A DNA stretch of 64,000 nt from contig NZ_CP033040.1 in assembly GCF_004293625.1 (NCBI RefSeq), positions 2,108,001 to 2,172,000 on the forward strand, in the 5' to 3' direction. The stretch comes from Thiomicrorhabdus indica. GTDB taxonomy: Bacteria > Pseudomonadota > Gammaproteobacteria > Thiomicrospirales > Thiomicrospiraceae. The translations under genes and the position numbers were made by a program. A model generated the notes under the pieces. The model was not told where the DNA came from, searched no databases, and worked only from the letters and a program-made list of their open reading frames with translations. This document shows positions 29,836-38,701 of this stretch, piece by piece. The first letter of the stretch is position 1; each line of letters opens with the position of its first letter.

Positions 29836-29867
29836 ATAAAAAACGCCGCTATTGCGGCGTTTTTTAT
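29836..29867 (+). terminator. Intrinsic terminator of the FadL-type gene
   Basis: AACGCCGC pairs with GCGGCGTT around TATT and continues into a T run; A and T runs on both sides make it symmetrical enough for both strands. Confidence 0.92.
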
Positions 29868-30132
29868 ACGTTAAGAAACTTCACCGAACCTCATCTTAAA
29901 TTCTTGTTAGCTCCTCTCCTAAAAGCAAATTATTTCGTCCATAAGCTAAAGACTTAACATCCATTTTGTAATGCTGGCCTTTAGCATATTCCTACATTCA
30001 ATCCAATCAGTCCTTTTCGAATGGTGCAAATCTTAAAAAATCACCATCGCTAATAATTACTAATTGCTCGGTTACAAATCCTTCGCATTCAAGCAATTCA
30101 GGCTCATATGATAAATTACAGACATAAAAAAA
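29868..30132. other. Gap downstream of the FadL-type gene with a coding-like minus-strand patch
   Basis: No gene is claimed. On the minus strand the segment ending at a TGA at 30007 reads like a protein tail (EPELLECEGFVTEQL, then ISDGDFLRFAPFEKD) for about 38 codons but has no ATG start; upstream the frame runs into the twin palindromes. It may be the remnant of a small gene. Confidence 0.25.
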
Positions 30133-30161
30133 ACCGGCCGGTAAAATATTTACCGGCCGGT
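30133..30161 (-). terminator. Twin ACCGGCCGGT palindromes forming the htpX terminator
   Basis: Two perfect copies (30133-30142 and 30152-30161) are arranged so that the longer arms AACCGGCCGGTAAA and TTTACCGGCCGGTT pair around 3 bases. On the minus strand eight T's follow. This is a textbook intrinsic terminator placed 32 bases after the htpX stop, built entirely from the genome's recurrent palindrome. Confidence 0.8.
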
Positions 30162-30192
30162 TAATTAATAGCAATTTTTTTACGACTAAAGA

Positions 30193-31089
30193 TTAAGCCA
30201 CTTTCAACTGCTCATTTGGTGTTTGTTCCAGCTTGGCGATACGATCAGCCAAATCAGGGTGTGATTTAAATAGATCACCGAATGATGAAGGGGCTGCGGA
30301 AATACCAAACGCTGCCATTTGGTCAGGCAAGTGACCCGGCTGCATCGTTTGCAGGCGACGCAAAGCAGCAATCATATTTTCTTTACCTGCCAAATAAGCA
30401 CCACCATTGTCTGCATGAAACTCACGGTAACGAGAGAACCACATTGCAATAATGCTTGCTAAAATTCCGAAGATAATCTGTGCAACGATATCTACAATAA
30501 TAAATGTCCAACTGTGACCTTCTTCTTCATTTTTAAGTACCACGCGATCGACCACATAAGCAACGATTTTCGCAAAGAAAATAACGAACGTGTTCAGAAC
30601 CCCTTGAAGCAATGCCATGGTAACCATATCTCCATTTGCAACGTGAGCCACCTCATGACCTAAAACCGCTTCCACTTCATTTTGACGCATCGCACGCATC
30701 AAACCGGTCGATACTGCAACTAAAGAATTGTTTTTACTCATCCCTGTTGCAAATGCATTCGGTTCAGGTGAATCATAAATTGCAACTTCAGGCGTTTTGA
30801 TGCCTGCCTTTTGCGCCTGCTTTTGAACAGTTTCAAGCAACCATTGCTCATCGGCATTTCGAGGTGTTTCAATGACTTGTGCACCCGTGGACATTTTTGC
30901 CATCCACTTAGACATCGCCAAAGAAACAAAAGAACCGGCAAAACCAAATACCAGAGCAAACATAAATAAGTTACCCAAGTTTAGGCTGTTGCCTTGCATA
31001 TAGCTTCCAACCCCCAAAAGGTTCAAGGTAATCATCGCGACAGCAATCACCGCAATGTTAGTTAATAAAAATAAACCAATACGTTTCAT
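30193..31089 (-). CDS. htpX: Membrane zinc protease HtpX
   Basis: An inner-membrane M48 metalloprotease that degrades misfolded membrane proteins. Two N-terminal membrane segments, the zinc motif VLGHEVAHVANGD (HEXXH at about 142), two more hydrophobic segments, and the third ligand Glu in SRYREFHADNGGA are all present. At 298 residues it matches the E. coli enzyme. GGAGAAA precedes the ATG. It is a single gene, probably stress-induced as in other bacteria, though no promoter stands out. Confidence 0.95.
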   Translation of the reverse strand: MKRIGLFLLTNIAVIAVAMITLNLLGVGSYMQGNSLNLGNLFMFALVFGFAGSFVSLAMSKWMAKMSTGAQVIETPRNADEQWLLETVQKQAQKAGIKTPEVAIYDSPEPNAFATGMSKNNSLVAVSTGLMRAMRQNEVEAVLGHEVAHVANGDMVTMALLQGVLNTFVIFFAKIVAYVVDRVVLKNEEEGHSWTFIIVDIVAQIIFGILASIIAMWFSRYREFHADNGGAYLAGKENMIAALRRLQTMQPGHLPDQMAAFGISAAPSSFGDLFKSHPDLADRIAKLEQTPNEQLKVA

Positions 31090-31233
31090 GGATTTTTCTC
31101 CTTCATCAAACAGAAACAGGTTAACACAATTGGTAATATAAGGATTTTTTATGAGCTTTCAAGCTTTTTCTTAATCACTCAAAGCTTATGTCAGATTAGG
31201 TATCTTAGGCAGAAAATACTTGGTTAGATTGAC

Positions 31234-31632
31234 TTATTTTTTGCTTCGTAAACTTTGCGCTTTTTTTAGCCACGTCTGCGCAATCAAATAATCGGCGGGT
31301 AAATCCTGCCAGTCAATTATCCCTTGATGCCCGCCGGCACGAAAACACTCCCTAAACAATCTCAATAGATAATCCAATTGCTCTAAACGATAATTTGCAT
31401 TCAATTCCAAAGCGGTAATCTTACTAAAGACAATTTGCGGCAAAAGATAATCCCACTCTTTTTCTTGAATCGAAGGACACACTTTTTGAACCTCTTCAGG
31501 AACTCCTTTACGCATAAAACCCACTAAAGATTTCAATGGATAGTGATTAATTAACAAACAAACCGCATCAGCGAGCTTTTCCGAAATACCATCCAGATTC
31601 GCTACTTCAAAGGTTTCACTGGTACCGGGCAT
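31234..31632 (-). CDS. Conserved-looking protein of unknown function, coupled to the PilZ-like gene
   Basis: A 132-residue soluble, mainly helical protein (ISEKLADAVCLLINHYPL, ITALELNANYRLEQLDYLL). I do not recognise a family. The ATG at 31632 lies inside the end of the upstream gene (17-base overlap) with GAGGA eight bases before it, which implies coupled translation. A longer frame starting at 31716 would overlap by about 100 bases and is unlikely. Being coupled to a PilZ-like protein, it may work in c-di-GMP-related control, but nothing in its sequence shows that. Confidence 0.6.
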   Translation of the reverse strand: MPGTSETFEVANLDGISEKLADAVCLLINHYPLKSLVGFMRKGVPEEVQKVCPSIQEKEWDYLLPQIVFSKITALELNANYRLEQLDYLLRLFRECFRAGGHQGIIDWQDLPADYLIAQTWLKKAQSLRSKK

Positions 31633-32587
31633 GGTCGTCTTCCTCCCACAATTCAATTGTGGCTTGAGCCTCCATCCGATGAAGATAAGCAAGAAGCTCA
31701 CGCTGATCATTTGCATTTGGAAAGTAAAAATCTATCGCTGTCTCGTTCATATTGAATTGTCGTAAATAACGAGAGCGTACAATTTTTCCATCTAATTCAA
31801 TCACTTCTGCATAGCTATTTTCCAAAACAAGTTTGACATCTGCCTTGGTCAAATTCGGATATTTTCGTGTATTCAAAAATGACAACCCACAGGCGGACAA
31901 ATTCAAATCACGTAAAATCCAAGATTCATGCTTTTGATAAAGTAAATAATCGGTTGCCAAATTATTAAACGGCTCAAACCCCTTTTCAAACAGTCGCTCC
32001 AAAGAGAGGATCATCTGTAACAAATCACTTTTGTTTAAATCCATTTTACGGCTCATAAATCGCTCACGGATTTCGGCTGTAAAGCGAAATGCTTCTGGAT
32101 AATCTGTAAAGTGTAGGTGGGAGCTTGTCGAGTTCTCAATGGTTTCTTGAATCATTTGCACATAACGAACAAACTTCTGTTCAATTTTAACCAACAACTC
32201 AAAAGTTTTTGGCGCTTCACGCTCCAACTCCTGAACACCATGAAAACCTTCCAATATTCTCTCTTGGTTTTGCCAATAAATTCGACGACTGGCAATTTCC
32301 TCACCACGATTCAGCATTCGAAGATAATGGACGACAATATCAAATTTTTCAAAGATATCCCCCACTATTTTAAGGAAAATATCCTGATGTGCGCTCAGAC
32401 GATGCAGCTTTTGCATCACCTCAGTTTTTAATTGCAGAATATTATCTTCTGTTGCACGATTAAAATAATCTATACCATTGCTGTATAGATCAGTACTGGC
32501 TTCAAGAAGTTCAGGAGAAATAAAGTATTTACATGGAATGGGATAGCGAAAATAACGACGAGAATTATCTTTGGTAAAACGATTCAA
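31616..32587 (-). CDS. PilZ-like domain protein
   Basis: A 323-residue protein. The N-terminus RRYFRYPIPCKYF carries an RxxxR-like element. The middle is long and helical (about 50-220). The C-terminal third (ILRDLNLSACGLSFLN, then RSRYLRQFNMNETAIDFYF) resembles a PilZ barrel with an NxSxxG-like motif. PilZ domains bind c-di-GMP, but here the arginines and the (D/N)xSxxG motif are in distant parts of the chain, so binding is uncertain. It overlaps the next gene and probably forms a two-gene unit with it. Confidence 0.6.
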   Translation of the reverse strand: MNRFTKDNSRRYFRYPIPCKYFISPELLEASTDLYSNGIDYFNRATEDNILQLKTEVMQKLHRLSAHQDIFLKIVGDIFEKFDIVVHYLRMLNRGEEIASRRIYWQNQERILEGFHGVQELEREAPKTFELLVKIEQKFVRYVQMIQETIENSTSSHLHFTDYPEAFRFTAEIRERFMSRKMDLNKSDLLQMILSLERLFEKGFEPFNNLATDYLLYQKHESWILRDLNLSACGLSFLNTRKYPNLTKADVKLVLENSYAEVIELDGKIVRSRYLRQFNMNETAIDFYFPNANDQRELLAYLHRMEAQATIELWEEDDHARYQ

Positions 32588-32617
32588 CTATTCACGCTCC
32601 AATAGACAGGTAAGAGC

Positions 32618-32648
32618 CTGCACAATAGATTACTTACCTATTGCGCAG
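32618..32648 (-). terminator. Hairpin downstream of gatB
   Basis: CTGCACAATAG and CTATTGCGCAG pair over 11 positions (one G-U in the minus-strand RNA) around 9 bases, just past the gatB stop. No T run follows, so termination strength is doubtful. Confidence 0.4.
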
Positions 32649-32661
32649 AATTTTCATCAGA

Positions 32662-34092
32662 TTAGGAAAGTTTATTTTTCAAAATCTTATTAACTTGTCC
32701 AGGGTTTGCCTGGCCACCTGAAGCTTTCATGACTTGCCCGACAAAGTAACCTAACATCTTCTCTTGACCTGCCTTGTAGGCTTCAACTTGAGAAGGATTG
32801 TTGGCAAGGACTTCCTCAACCATTGCTTCAATTGCACCAGTGTCTGTGATTTGCTTTAGGCCTTTAGCGGCAATAATGTCATCAGCCGAACCTTCACCTT
32901 TCCACATAGCATCAAAGACTTGCTTTGCAATTTTACCGGAAATCGTGTCATCCTGAATACGTGCAATCAAACCTGCCAACAGTTCAGCAGAAATTTGAGA
33001 GTCAGCGATATCCAAGTTGGCTTTATTCAATGCACCCGCTAAATCAGATGTAATCCAGTTTGCACAGAGTTTGGCGTCATTGCCTTGCGTGTGAGAAAGC
33101 ACCGATTCAAAAAACTCAGCCATGGCACGCGAAGAGGTTAACACCCCTGCATCATATTCGTTCAAACCAAGATCCGACACATAACGCTTGCGTTTTGCAT
33201 CAGGCAATTCTGGCATGGATGCTCGTACCGCTTCAATATCTTCTTCTGTCACCGTAATAGGCAATAAATCAGGGCATGGGAAGTAACGGTAGTCATTCGC
33301 TTCCTCTTTGGTACGCATGGAACGTGTGGTGTTAGTCTCTGAATCGTATAATCTTGTTTCCTGAACGACTTGACCGCCCGACTCAATCAGCTCAATTTGA
33401 CGCTCAATTTCAAACTCAATCGCTTTTTCAATGAAACGGAATGAGTTGATATTTTTCAACTCGGCACGGGTTCCAAGCGGCTCCCCAGGACGACGAACCG
33501 AAACGTTCGAATCCACACGGAAAGAACCTTCCTGCATGTTACCGTCACAAATCCCTAAAAAAGTCACTAGCTCATGCATTTTACGTGCGTACGCTACCGC
33601 TTCTTGCGCAGAAGAAAGATCTGGTTCAGAAACAATTTCCAAAAGTGGGGTTCCTGCACGGTTCAAATCGATCCCCGTTTGTCCTGGAACAACACCATGA
33701 TTTGATTTACCGGCATCTTCTTCCAAGTGCGCGCGCGTTACACCAATTCGCTTAATATCACCATCAACTTCAATATCCAAATACCCTTTACCAACAATTG
33801 GATAGTCCATTTGTGTGGTTTGATAACCTTTCGGCAAATCTGGATAAAAATAGTTTTTACGATCGAATACTTGTTTACGGCCAAGTTCAGCATTAAGTGC
33901 GAGACCCAGCGCTAAACCTTTACCAATTACGGCCTGATTAACCACCGGCAACATTCCTGGCATCCCCAAATCAACAGCACAAGCTTGACTGTTTGGTGCC
34001 GCACCATAAGCAATGGATGCGCCTGAAAAGATTTTGGTTTTGGTGGTCAACTGAGCATGAATCTCAAGACCAATCACAACTTCCCAACTCAT
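32662..34092 (-). CDS. gatB: Asp-tRNA(Asn)/Glu-tRNA(Gln) amidotransferase subunit B
   Basis: GatB binds the mischarged tRNA and phosphorylates its Glu or Asp side chain in the indirect route to Gln-tRNA and Asn-tRNA. The signatures [29 protein letters not shown] and [12 protein letters not shown] are present, and the C-terminal YqeY-like tail ends in [13 protein letters not shown]. It has 476 residues, normal for the family. It is last in the gatC-gatA-gatB operon, 19 bases after gatA. Confidence 0.97.
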   Translation of the reverse strand: MSWEVVIGLEIHAQLTTKTKIFSGASIAYGAAPNSQACAVDLGMPGMLPVVNQAVIGKGLALGLALNAELGRKQVFDRKNYFYPDLPKGYQTTQMDYPIVGKGYLDIEVDGDIKRIGVTRAHLEEDAGKSNHGVVPGQTGIDLNRAGTPLLEIVSEPDLSSAQEAVAYARKMHELVTFLGICDGNMQEGSFRVDSNVSVRRPGEPLGTRAELKNINSFRFIEKAIEFEIERQIELIESGGQVVQETRLYDSETNTTRSMRTKEEANDYRYFPCPDLLPITVTEEDIEAVRASMPELPDAKRKRYVSDLGLNEYDAGVLTSSRAMAEFFESVLSHTQGNDAKLCANWITSDLAGALNKANLDIADSQISAELLAGLIARIQDDTISGKIAKQVFDAMWKGEGSADDIIAAKGLKQITDTGAIEAMVEEVLANNPSQVEAYKAGQEKMLGYFVGQVMKASGGQANPGQVNKILKNKLS

Positions 34093-34111
34093 TTATTCTT
34101 CTCCTAAGCGC

Positions 34112-35569
34112 TTACTGATAATGGGCTGGCGTTTGTTTATGCCAATCCGTAACTTGTTGATATTGATGTCCGATATTCAGAAGCTTTGCTTCACTGAAAT
34201 ATGGTCCAACCATATGAAGACCGACTGGTCGACCAGCTGCGAAACCGGCCGGTACAGACATACCTGGGAAACCTCCCAAATTTACCGGAATAGTATAAAG
34301 GTCTGCAAGATACATACTGGTTGGGTCATCAGTTTTTTCACCAATATTAAATGCAGGAGTCGGTGCAACAGGCCCCATAATCACATCGCATTGCTCAAAA
34401 GCTTTGGTGAAGTCATCACGAACCATTCGTCGCAAACGCTGTGCTTTAAGATAATAGGCATCGTAATAACCAGCAGATAAAGCGTAAGCCCCGACCATAA
34501 TTCGACGTTTTACTTCAGCACCAAAACCTTCCGAACGGGAACGCTTATACAAATCTTGCAAGTTGCTTGGGTTTTCACAACGATAACCAAAACGCACACC
34601 ATCGTAACGCGATAAATTTGAAGAAGCCTCAGCAGGTGCCAATACATAATATGACGGAACCGCTAAATCTTTGTTCGGCAAGCTGACTGAAACAATAGTT
34701 GCACCTAGCTTTTCAATCTGAGCAATCGCTTCTTTTACAATTTTTTCGACTTCTGGGTCTAGACCTTCACCAAAATATTCTTCTGGAACACCGACTTTCA
34801 ACCCTTGTAGAGAACTTTCCAAATCAGCTGAAAAATCAGGACGTTCATGTTCTAGGCACGTTGAATCACGCTGATCAAATTCACTCATTGCATTGAGCAT
34901 CCATGCCGACTCTTCAGCAGAACGAGTCATTGGGCCAGCTTGGTCAAAGCTCGATGCATAAGCAATAATTCCAAAACGCGATACAGTACCATAGGTTGGT
35001 TTAATACCTGTAATTCCACAAAAACTCGCTGGTTGTCGAATGGATCCTCCCGTATCGGTGCCCGTTGCCATTGGTGCTAAATTCGCAGCAATCACCGCGG
35101 CTGCTCCACCAGACGAACCACCTGGCACAGCATTTAAATCCCAAGGGTTTTTTGTTGGACCAAAATAAGAACTTTCAGAAGATGAACCCATAGCAAATTC
35201 ATCCATATTCGTTTTACCTAGAATCGGCATACCCGCTTTTTTCAACAGAGAGACTACATGAGCATCATAAGGCGCAATAAAATTATCGAGCATTTTTGAT
35301 GAACAGGTGGTTTTGACACCATCCGTACAAAAGATATCTTTATGTGCAACGGGAATGCCAGTCAATAAACCGGCAGTGCCAGCTTTCAACTGCTCATCCG
35401 CCTCTCTTGCCATTTCTAACGCAAGTTCAGGTGTAACTGTGACATAGGCATTCAGTTCGGGGTCGTATTTGGAAATTCTGTCTAGATAATGCTGAGTGAG
35501 TTCAACACTGGTAATTTCGCCTGCATGGAGCTGATCGCTCATCTGTTTTACGCTTAAAGTGTGTAACAT
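34112..35569 (-). CDS. gatA: Asp/Glu-tRNA amidotransferase subunit A
   Basis: The glutaminase subunit that supplies ammonia to GatB. The amidase catalytic triad is visible: Lys in [13 protein letters not shown] and the two serines in [10 protein letters not shown] and [12 protein letters not shown]. It has 485 residues. It lies between gatC (13-base gap) and gatB. A copy of ACCGGCCGGT (34244) falls near its 3' end. Confidence 0.97.
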   Translation of the reverse strand: MLHTLSVKQMSDQLHAGEITSVELTQHYLDRISKYDPELNAYVTVTPELALEMAREADEQLKAGTAGLLTGIPVAHKDIFCTDGVKTTCSSKMLDNFIAPYDAHVVSLLKKAGMPILGKTNMDEFAMGSSSESSYFGPTKNPWDLNAVPGGSSGGAAAVIAANLAPMATGTDTGGSIRQPASFCGITGIKPTYGTVSRFGIIAYASSFDQAGPMTRSAEESAWMLNAMSEFDQRDSTCLEHERPDFSADLESSLQGLKVGVPEEYFGEGLDPEVEKIVKEAIAQIEKLGATIVSVSLPNKDLAVPSYYVLAPAEASSNLSRYDGVRFGYRCENPSNLQDLYKRSRSEGFGAEVKRRIMVGAYALSAGYYDAYYLKAQRLRRMVRDDFTKAFEQCDVIMGPVAPTPAFNIGEKTDDPTSMYLADLYTIPVNLGGFPGMSVPAGFAAGRPVGLHMVGPYFSEAKLLNIGHQYQQVTDWHKQTPAHYQ

Positions 35570-35582
35570 TTTTTATCTCTTA

Positions 35583-35870
35583 TCATTCAATAACTTGCGG
35601 AACAAGATACATGTCTTTTGCAGTAGAAGGTGCAACGGATTGCAGCTTCTCGTGTTGATCACCCTCTGTGATTTCATCCTTACGCAAACGCTGACTCACC
35701 TCATGAGGATGAGCCATTGGTTCAACACCGTCCGTGTTGACGGCTTGCATTTGTTCAAATAAATCCAAGACATTATTGAGTTTGGCAGATACCTGCTCAA
35801 CTTCTGATTCAGCGACATCGATCATCGCCAAACGCGAAATATATTCAACTTCGCTTTTTCCTATAGACAC
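35583..35870 (-). CDS. gatC: Asp/Glu-tRNA amidotransferase subunit C
   Basis: A 95-residue subunit that wraps around GatA and stabilises the complex. The N-terminal VEYISRLAMIDVAESE and central LNNVLDLFEQMQAVNTDGVEPMAHP are diagnostic. It opens the gatCAB operon, with a copy of ACCGGCCGGT (35902) just upstream in the region shared with divergent mreB. Confidence 0.95.
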   Translation of the reverse strand: MSIGKSEVEYISRLAMIDVAESEVEQVSAKLNNVLDLFEQMQAVNTDGVEPMAHPHEVSQRLRKDEITEGDQHEKLQSVAPSTAKDMYLVPQVIE

Positions 35871-36135
35871 AGTGAAACTCCCGATTGCATATCAATCACT
35901 AACCGGCCGGTAACGTTTTCAACTTACCGCCAACAGCCCAAAAATAACGCAATAAAATACCATATTTAGCGATTCGACTAAAGGAAAACTCCTACAACAG
36001 TACTGTGAATTCAATTTGCTATTCAATTTATAAGTGAAACAATTAAAAAACTGCATTCAACGAAGCTTCTACCCTGTCTGGAAATCCGTTAGAATAGCCA
36101 AATCTTTGATTTCAGTCGCTAAAGGACACTTCACA

Positions 36136-37182
36136 ATGTTTCGTAAACTTATGGGGCTTTTCTCCAATGACCTTTCCATTGACTTGGGAACGGCAAATAC
36201 ACTTATTTATGTTCGAGGAAAAGGAATGGTTCTAAACGAGCCTTCTGTGGTGTCGATACGCAATTCTCACCGTGGTAATGGCGCTCGTTCTATTGTCGCA
36301 GTCGGTGAAAACGCCAAAATGATGTTGGGCAAAGAGAACAAAGACATCGAAACAGTTCGCCCGATGAAAGACGGAGTGATTGCAGATTTTGAAGTCACTG
36401 AAAAAATGCTGCAATCGTTTATTCGTAAAGTGCACGAAGCTAAATTCTTCCAACCTAGTCCTCGAGTTTTGGTCTGCGTGCCTTGTGGCTCAACTCAGGT
36501 TGAACGTCGTGCTATTCGCGAATCTGCCGCCGGTGCTGGTGCTCGCGAAGTTTATCTCATTGAAGAACCGATGGCAGCTGCTATTGGTGCAGGCATGCCA
36601 GTTTCAGAACCAACGGGTTCCATGGTTGTCGATATTGGAGGAGGAACGACCGAAGTCGCGACCTTATCACTGAATGGTATTGTCTGGTCTGACTCTGTCA
36701 AAGTCGGCGGCGATCGTTTTGATGATGCAATTATTAAATATGTTCGTCGTAACTATGGCATGGTTATTGGTGAATCGACTGCTGAGCGAATTAAAACAAC
36801 TATTGGTACGGCGTACCATGAAAGTTCACCTGCCACCATGGAAGTTCACGGAACAAATTTGGCGGAAGCCATTCCGCGCCGTTTTACAATGAATTCAAAT
36901 GAAGTGTTAGAAGCCCTCCAAGAACCATTGGCAGCCATCATTAGTGCCGTTCGAACCGCTTTGGAAAACACGCCACCAGAGCTTGGCGCTGACATTGCGG
37001 AACATGGTATCGTCTTGACTGGCGGCGGCGCTCTGCTCAAAAACATTCACACACTCCTTGCTGAAGAAACAGGTATTCCTGTGATCATAGCGGATGATCC
37101 CCTAACCTGTGTTGCACGTGGTGGTGGTCGTGCTTTAGAGTTGATGGATGAAAAAGGTTTAGACGTTTTTTCATTTGATTAA
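36136..37182 (+). CDS. mreB: Rod-shape actin MreB
   Basis: Forms membrane filaments that steer lateral wall synthesis. Actin-fold nucleotide motifs: [12 protein letters not shown] (phosphate 1), [12 protein letters not shown] (phosphate 2) and VLTGGGALL (adenosine). It has 348 residues. The ATG at 36136 has AGGA upstream and gives the usual start [18 protein letters not shown]. The frame is open to a GTG at 36034, but those 34 extra residues do not belong to the family. It is first of mreB-mreC-mreD-mrdA-mrdB. Confidence 0.98.
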   Translation: MFRKLMGLFSNDLSIDLGTANTLIYVRGKGMVLNEPSVVSIRNSHRGNGARSIVAVGENAKMMLGKENKDIETVRPMKDGVIADFEVTEKMLQSFIRKVHEAKFFQPSPRVLVCVPCGSTQVERRAIRESAAGAGAREVYLIEEPMAAAIGAGMPVSEPTGSMVVDIGGGTTEVATLSLNGIVWSDSVKVGGDRFDDAIIKYVRRNYGMVIGESTAERIKTTIGTAYHESSPATMEVHGTNLAEAIPRRFTMNSNEVLEALQEPLAAIISAVRTALENTPPELGADIAEHGIVLTGGGALLKNIHTLLAEETGIPVIIADDPLTCVARGGGRALELMDEKGLDVFSFD

Positions 37183-37296
37183 ATGATTTATTGAATCTTA
37201 CCGGCCGGTAAATGTTTTTCATTTATCGGCTCAAATCATCAACACAGCTAAACACTCAACGACAACGATTAGCCTTTTAACCTTTAGGAGCCAACT

Positions 37297-38193
37297 ATTT
37301 CTCCGACTGCGACGACGCCTCAACAAGACGCGATTCATTTTATTGTGGCCTTTATTTTAGCCATCGTTTTGTTGGCGGCAGATCGTTATGGAGAAATGGT
37401 CTCTGAATTACGTGGCTTTTTATTGGCCGGATTAACGCCAATTGAACAAGTCGCTTCCATTCCCAAAACATTTTTTAAAGAATTTGATCGCGATATCGTT
37501 GATTATGACGAACTGAAACGTCAAAATCAGATTCTCAAAACAGAAGTCTTACTCCTAAAAGCTAAACAACAACAGCTTATTAATCTTAAGCAGGAAGTAG
37601 CTCGCTTGGAATCGCTTCTAGGTACGACAGGAAAAATTGCCGACCACACGGTGCAAATTGCGACAGTTACACAATTCAGTCAAAACCCGATTTCACAATT
37701 CATGACCTTGAATAAGGGGTCAAAAGATGGTGTTTCAACTCAAGATACCGTGATTGATGCGAATGGTGTTGTTGGACAAATTATCAATGTGGCACCCTAT
37801 AGTGCGAGAGTGATGTTAATCACCGACCCTGATCATCATCTTCCCGTTCGAATCCAACGCACATCTCAACGCGGAATTTTAAAAGGCTCAGGCTACGACA
37901 GTAGTGAGTTAAACTTTATTCCAAGTAATAGCAACATTAAAGTCGGTGACATTATTGAAACTTCTGGACTCGGTGGCGTTTTCCCAAGTGGTTACCCTGT
38001 TGCAACCGTTACCGAAGTGGAAAAAACAGGCAGCGCCCCCTACTTAAAAATCTTTACTCAGCCAATTTCAGAGCTCAATAAAGCACATAAAGTCTTAATT
38101 CTAAAACCTGAGGCTATCTCACCTCAGACCTTGAAGACCGATTTAGATTACGATTTAAACAGTTCACTCAATCAAACAGAGACTGGAGACTAA
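37297..38193 (+). CDS. mreC: Rod-shape protein MreC, apparently starting at AUU
   Basis: A bitopic membrane protein linking MreB to PBP2. A membrane helix (FIVAFILAIVLLAAD) is followed by a coiled coil (about 75-115) and the two beta-barrels with VVGQIINVAPYSARVMLITD and GVFPSGYPVATV. The frame opens after a TAG at about 37285. The first ATG or GTG (37345) lies inside the membrane helix without a ribosome site. TAGGAG sits six bases before an ATT at 37297, giving a natural N-terminus SPTATTPQQDAIHF and 298 residues. I therefore annotate an AUU start, a rare codon known from infC and pcnB. Confidence 0.93.
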   Translation: MSPTATTPQQDAIHFIVAFILAIVLLAADRYGEMVSELRGFLLAGLTPIEQVASIPKTFFKEFDRDIVDYDELKRQNQILKTEVLLLKAKQQQLINLKQEVARLESLLGTTGKIADHTVQIATVTQFSQNPISQFMTLNKGSKDGVSTQDTVIDANGVVGQIINVAPYSARVMLITDPDHHLPVRIQRTSQRGILKGSGYDSSELNFIPSNSNIKVGDIIETSGLGGVFPSGYPVATVTEVEKTGSAPYLKIFTQPISELNKAHKVLILKPEAISPQTLKTDLDYDLNSSLNQTETGD

Positions 38194-38197
38194 CCTC

Positions 38198-38701
38198 GTG
38201 GGCGAATCGTTTACTTATCATCGAAGCGCAAAAGTTCGCTGGTACTTTGTCGCTAGTTTATTACTTGCTTTAGTGAGTGATAGTTTAGTTATTTCAGTAC
38301 ATGCCTCACCTATATTTCCGCCTTTTTCACTGTTAGTTTTATTTTATTGGGCTGGCCATTTTCTTGACCGGAGCTACATTGTAACCGCGTTTATTTTAGG
38401 CTTGCTTAGCGATACATTAACGCAAACCCCATTAGGTGCGCATGCAATTATCTATGTTAGTTTGATTTATCTGCTAAGCCGCCATCGCCTTCACTTTCGA
38501 AGCTTTACACCTTGGCAACAAGCGATATTTATTACCGGTTATTTTTTCATTTACCAGTTCACCAACTGGATATTTTTTGACCCGTTATTAACAGACACTC
38601 ATGCCATCTATTTTTGGTTAATGCCATTTTCTGCCGCGATATTTTGGATAATCATCGCACCATTATTTAATCGTTTCACACTGCAAGTCGAACAAAATTA
38701 A
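38198..38701 (+). CDS. mreD: Rod-shape protein MreD
   Basis: A 167-residue inner-membrane protein with about five hydrophobic segments, working with MreC in the elongation complex. FILGLLSDTLTQTPLGAHA carries the conserved Asp/Gly pattern of MreD. The start is GTG, with GGAG nine bases upstream and only four bases after mreC. Its stop codon directly abuts the ATG of mrdA (TAAATG), so translation is coupled. Confidence 0.93.
   Translation: MGESFTYHRSAKVRWYFVASLLLALVSDSLVISVHASPIFPPFSLLVLFYWAGHFLDRSYIVTAFILGLLSDTLTQTPLGAHAIIYVSLIYLLSRHRLHFRSFTPWQQAIFITGYFFIYQFTNWIFFDPLLTDTHAIYFWLMPFSAAIFWIIIAPLFNRFTLQVEQN

Noticed and set aside
36034-36135. N-terminal extension of mreB to an upstream GTG
   Set aside because: The extra 34 residues are absent from the family; the ATG at 36136 has a good ribosome site.
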